Assembly: GCF_014648655.1 (NCBI RefSeq)
Contig: NZ_BMRN01000031.1
Location: forward strand, 24,508 to 88,507
Origin: Streptomyces atratus
GTDB lineage: Bacteria > Actinomycetota > Actinomycetes > Streptomycetales > Streptomycetaceae
Reading direction: 5' to 3'
DNA: 64,000 nucleotides
Below, in pieces: positions 61,055-64,000 of this stretch. The position numbers and the translations under genes were made by a program. Below the pieces are notes generated by a model, which was given only the letters and a program-made list of their open reading frames with translations, ran no database searches and was not told where the DNA came from. How positions within the stretch are numbered: position 1 is the stretch's first letter; the number at the start of each line of letters is the position of its first letter.

Positions 61055-62035
61055 TCATGCGTCACTTTGAGCGAGACGGGACTCTGCTCGCTCTGCGGGC
61101 GAATACTGCAACCCTCGAATACCGACACTCCACCAGTGCCGCCGCGAGACCTCCGAAGCGATCAACGGCGGACTCACCGGAACTCTGCGCCGTCCGCAGC
61201 TGCTTGTCCTCGGCCGGTACGACACAGACGGCCGGCTGCGCGCGGTCGGCCGGACCACGCCGCTGAAACCGGATGCCGCCCGCCGGCTTGCCGACCACCT
61301 CACCGAGGCCGGACCCGACCACCCATGGACCGGCGTGCGGTTCACCGCCACCTGGGGCAGCCGTGAGGCCCTCGAACTGACCCTCGTCGTGCCCGAGCTG
61401 GTCGCGGAAGTCAGCGCACCTGCCGCCGTCGACCTGACAGGCACGACGGCGGAGGGATTCTCGGGCTCGACGGCCAGGCGCCGGCGGGCTTTCACCCACG
61501 CACCGACCATGTCCTCGTCACCGCCGCAGGCCCGGACGTAGGAAGCCAGAAGTTCCTCTCTGGGTAGCTCCGGCCGGTTCAGGACGCCGGCGAGCGTGGT
61601 GCGTGGCAGCACGTCTCCCGCGGCGTTGGCCCGGCGCTCCAGCTGCCGGTAGCTCAGATCCGCCCATAGACGTAACTGCCGCATTGCTGCCACGAACTGA
61701 GCGGGATCCGTAACATCCTGCGGCTGGGGTAAACCGTCGTCTGCCTCCGCACTCCGGAGGTTTTGTCTGAGCTCTGTCACCTTCGGCAGCTCAGGACAAC
61801 CCGAGGGCACGGCGTCCTGCAGCCCATGGCGCCCGGCGTCAGCAGAGGTCGTTGATGAGGATTCGTGAAATTCCCCAGGGTCGCTCACCTTCCCCGCTTG
61901 ATTGCGCCGCTGAACAAGAGCCGGTCCGGGGCCGACCTCGTCGGCAGCCTGGGTGGCTCCGTTCATGAGAACGGACAGCACTTCGACGTCAGTTTCGGAG
62001 GCGGTTGGCCCCTGGGCCCTGGCGCTAATGTTCAC
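61055..62035 (-). pseudogene. XRE-like helix-turn-helix protein, truncated and fused to antisense ligase DNA
   Basis: An open frame of 326 codons. Residues about 109-190 encode a recognisable Streptomyces-type HTH (FVAAMRQLRLWADLSYRQLE, then LPRTTLAGVLNRPELPREEL and MVGAWVKARRRLAV). After residue 190 the frame merely reads the antisense of the DNA ligase fragment, so the normal C-terminal half is lost. The GTG start at 62035 has no Shine-Dalgarno; a start nearer residue 83 is possible. It may still make a short DNA-binding protein, but I consider it broken. Confidence 0.6.
61141..61425 (+). pseudogene. ATP-dependent DNA ligase, C-terminal OB-fold fragment
   Basis: The plus strand reads SEAINGGLTGTLRRPQLLVL, then GRYDTDGRLRAVGRTTPLKP and HPWTGVRFTATWGSREALEL with VPELVAEVSAP, the OB-fold end of actinobacterial ATP-dependent DNA ligases. 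The adenylation domain is absent. The fragment lies antisense within the 3' part of the HTH frame. Confidence 0.7.
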
Positions 62036-62051
62036 GAGTTTGGACAGCGGC

Positions 62052-62456
62052 CTACGGCCGTGCGGGCTTGAGGATCGTGCAGATGTCGTCCGCGCCGCAG
62101 GTGGCTGGGTCGGTGGTTGCTGCGCGGGCTGCGACGTCGCGGAGTGCTTCGCGAGTGGCGGCGAGCTCGGCCATACGTCGGTCGATGTCGTTCAGGTGCT
62201 CGTGGATGAGGTCGGTGACGTGGGTGCAGGGTGCGTGGCCGTCGTCTCGAAGGGCGAGGATCGAGCGGATCTCGGCGAGGGTAAGACCGGCGCGCTGGGC
62301 GTCGCGGATGAACGCGAGTCGGGTCGCCGTGTCATCGGCGTAGTCCCGGTAGCCGCCCGGGGTGCGTGGTGGTGAGGGCAACAGGCCGCTGCTCTCGTAG
62401 AAGCGAATGGTCTTGGTCGTCAGCCCGGTGCGGGCTGCGAGGTCACCGATGCGCAT
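62052..62456 (-). CDS. merR: MerR-type mercury-responsive regulator
   Basis: A 134-aa MerR protein: winged HTH (MRIGDLAARTGLTTKTIRFY), a dimerisation helix, and three cysteines C77, C120 and C126 (APCTHV, TCGADDIC) in positions fitting the three-Cys Hg(II) site of MerR. It is divergent from an organomercurial-lyase-like gene across an 88-bp gap that holds a perfect 22-bp palindrome, the expected MerR operator. GGAG lies close to its ATG. Other soft metals are possible inducers. Confidence 0.85.
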   Translation of the reverse strand: MRIGDLAARTGLTTKTIRFYESSGLLPSPPRTPGGYRDYADDTATRLAFIRDAQRAGLTLAEIRSILALRDDGHAPCTHVTDLIHEHLNDIDRRMAELAATREALRDVAARAATTDPATCGADDICTILKPARP

Positions 62457-62472
62457 GTCTCCAGGCTAGCCC

Positions 62473-62497
62473 TTGACCTTCCAGTGCACTGGAAGGT
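62473..62497 (+). promoter_or_regulatory. MerR-type operator overlapping the merB-like promoter
   Basis: The perfect palindrome ACCTTCCAGTG/CACTGGAAGGT (62476-62497) begins inside a TTGACC -35 box (62473-62478). It would lie in the -35/-10 spacer of the plus-strand gene, with a weak -10 (TACCGT, 20-base spacing or similar) after it. Overlong spacers with palindromes are the hallmark of MerR-activated promoters. Confidence 0.75.
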
Positions 62498-62544
62498 CTA
62501 CCGTCGGTTCGGAAGGCGGACGACGGTCTAGGAGGACAGGACAG

Positions 62545-63522
62545 ATGCGAATCACGGTGCTGACGGTGGCGGATTGCCCGAACGCGCAGCCCGCGCTGGA
62601 GACGGTGACCGCCGCTCTGGATGGACGACAGGCTCAGGTGGAGCTTGTTGAGGTGACTGACGAGGCCGAGGCCGCCCGGTTGGGCATGTACGGGTCGCCG
62701 ACGATCCTGATCGACAGCACCGACCCGTTCGCGCCGCCCGGGGCGGTGCCGAGCCTCTCGTGCCGCCTCTACAGGGACGCCGATGGCACCGTGTCGGGCG
62801 TGCCGGACGAGTCCGCCCTTCGTCAGGCCCTCGCCGGGGCGACCCCGCAGGCCCGTAATGCAGGGGCTTCGGACTGCTGCACACCGCAGCCGCTGGACGT
62901 GGTCGGCCGGGCCGGCCGCGGGCGCCGCGCGCCTGCCGAGAACGGCCTGCGCGCGGTGCACCAGCAGATCCTGCGCCACTTCGCCGCCACGGGAGCTGCT
63001 CCCGACGCGCAGATGCTTCAGCCGCTGGCGGCCGGGGCCGGGAGGAACGCTACGGAGGTGATTACCGAGCTAGCCGACGAGGACTTCCTCACCCGGGACG
63101 AGACCGGGAACATCCGCGCCGCCTACCCGTTCTCCGCTGCCCCCACCCGCCACAGGGTCCGCCTGGAAAGCGGTGTAGAGGTCTGGTCGATGTGCGCCAT
63201 CGACGCCCTGGGCATCCCGGCCATGCTCGGCCAGGACGCGGTGATCTCCTCCGCCGACCCGGTCAGCGGCGACCCCATCACCGTCACCTCGTCCACCGGC
63301 ACGATGTGGTGGGAACCGGCCACCGCGGTGGTCTTCGTCGGGCAGCGTCCCGGAGGCGGGCCCGCCGCCTCGGCCTGCTGCGACGCGCTGAACTTCTTCA
63401 CCGACGCCACGAACGCCCGCGCCTGGACAAGCCAGCACCCCGACATCCCCGGCCAGGTAGTCGACCAGCCGACCGCCGAGCGCGTCGGCCGACAGACTTT
63501 CGGCCCCCTGCTCGCCCCTTGA
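62545..63522 (+). CDS. merB: Organomercurial (alkylmercury) lyase with N-terminal thioredoxin-like domain
   Basis: A 325-aa protein. Residues about 1-100 form a thioredoxin-like domain with a CP motif (ITVLTVADCPNAQPALETVT; Cys11). A CC pair (C111/C112) leads into the MerB part with the catalytic set Cys217 and Asp220 in WSMCAIDALG and Cys278/Cys279 in ASACCDALNFF. MerB breaks C-Hg bonds, releasing Hg(II), which MerA normally reduces; no merA is in this window. The fused domain may deliver or accept mercury. ATG at 62545 has GGAGG upstream. Confidence 0.88.
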   Translation: MRITVLTVADCPNAQPALETVTAALDGRQAQVELVEVTDEAEAARLGMYGSPTILIDSTDPFAPPGAVPSLSCRLYRDADGTVSGVPDESALRQALAGATPQARNAGASDCCTPQPLDVVGRAGRGRRAPAENGLRAVHQQILRHFAATGAAPDAQMLQPLAAGAGRNATEVITELADEDFLTRDETGNIRAAYPFSAAPTRHRVRLESGVEVWSMCAIDALGIPAMLGQDAVISSADPVSGDPITVTSSTGTMWWEPATAVVFVGQRPGGGPAASACCDALNFFTDATNARAWTSQHPDIPGQVVDQPTAERVGRQTFGPLLAP

Positions 63523-63753
63523 AAGCCAAGTGGCACGCGCCGACACGAGGGCATCTTGGTAGCGGATCCGCTGTGGTCACCCATTGCCGGTACTCGGTGT
63601 CCACGGACAGTGGGACATCCGGGTGAGCGGACAGGTCAGATCCTTGCTGGCGGACAGTTGATCTCCTTGTCCGGTATGACAATTCATCGCCCGTGCGGCT
63701 CAACGTTCCGGCGACTGGCCTGCGGCTATCGCCGTGGGTGCGTTAATCGGGCC

Positions 63754-63779
63754 GCCGCCGGCCCCCAGCGGCCGGCGGC
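63754..63779. terminator. G/C stem-loop downstream of the merB-like gene
   Basis: Arms GCCGCCGGCC and GGCCGGCGGC (10 bp, perfect) with a six-base loop. It lies between the end of the merB-like gene and the 3' end of a convergent gene at the right edge, so a shared bidirectional terminator is likely. The interval 63523-63836 holds no gene I can support. Confidence 0.6.
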
Positions 63780-63836
63780 TACATCGACGGTTTGCACGCC
63801 ATCGCCCGCAGCAGGGGCTTCAGAAGGATCACCAGG

Positions 63837-64000
63837 TCAGTGGCAAGAGCCCTTGCTGAAGGTCGCGTGGGAGAGGTAGAACGCGAACATCCCCGGGTCG
63901 GGGGGCGGCCGGTCCTCGGCCCCCGGGAAGACTACGGGGGGCTGCTCGTCCAGGGTCAGCGTGATGCGGACGCAGTACTCCGTCTCGGTGTCCTCAGTGC
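63837..64000 (-). CDS. 3' end of an unidentified gene cut by the window edge
   Basis: The last 53 codons of a minus-strand gene, ending in TGA at 63837-63839. The reading EYCVRITLTLDEQPPVVFPG, then PGMFAFYLSHATFSKGSCH has strong G/C third positions, so it is probably real. The family is not recognisable from this piece. Confidence 0.5.
   Translation of the reverse strand, partial: TEDTETEYCVRITLTLDEQPPVVFPGAEDRPPPDPGMFAFYLSHATFSKGSCH

Noticed and set aside
1..64000. CRISPR arrays, tRNA and rRNA genes
   Set aside because: No regularly spaced repeats, no cloverleaf with a typical GTTCRA loop and no rRNA segment were noticed on reading; a covariance-model search would be needed to exclude a tRNA fully.

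Overview
The window is high-GC DNA with strong G/C bias at third codon positions, GTG/TTG starts, TAG(G/C)TT-type -10 boxes and gene families typical of a Streptomyces-like actinomycete. This assignment is inferred from sequence style and gene content only. The mixture of intact operons with broken transposase, integrase and housekeeping fragments suggests an accessory, arm-like chromosomal region.

Layout. 0-3 kb: a UbiD decarboxylase and the start of its UbiX flavin prenyltransferase partner, facing a two-HTH Lrp/AsnC regulator. 3-9 kb: decayed mobile DNA (AlkZ-like remnant, C-terminal half of a TniB ATPase, TnsA-like remnant, IS5 pieces) around an intact amidase and an endonuclease VII-type protein. 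9-31 kb: a contractile injection system (eCIS) on the minus strand, a chain of about 16 mostly overlapping genes (sheath, tube, zinc-finger baseplate protein, Pro-rich protein, DUF4255 terminator, tube initiator, LysM, gpD-like hub, gpV-like spike, PAAR-like tip, gp25, two baseplate-J-like proteins, gpI/beta-helix protein, DUF6519). At its distal end lie an M23-like protein and a facing three-gene cluster with a peptidoglycan-binding protein. No AAA+ ATPase, tape measure or fibre is visible. 31-34 kb: gene debris, a lipase, and the N-terminal half of a TniB ATPase.

34-47 kb: a plus-strand, largely translationally coupled gene cluster that I cannot match to a known pathway: a small 87-aa ORF coupled to a three-part ABC-2 exporter, a GH36 enzyme, then (after a second promoter with a palindrome in its spacer) a PLP enzyme, a beta-hydroxyacid-dehydrogenase-like protein, a nucleotidyltransferase, an acetoacetate-decarboxylase-like protein, a GalE-like epimerase, a BacA/prephenate-dehydratase-like protein, a glycosyltransferase and a radical SAM enzyme. 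This is the best candidate here for an undescribed biosynthetic system.

47-59 kb: a sugar-uptake regulon, made of a solute-binding lipoprotein, two permeases, a second GH36 enzyme and a coupled LacI repressor, divergent from a secreted (alpha/alpha)6-type glycosidase. A larger secreted paralogue with CBM35-like, Fn3 and NPCBM domains follows. 59-64 kb: integrase, IstB, DNA ligase and HTH remnants, a RidA protein, a MerR/MerB organomercury module with a perfect operator palindrome, and a partial gene at the right edge.
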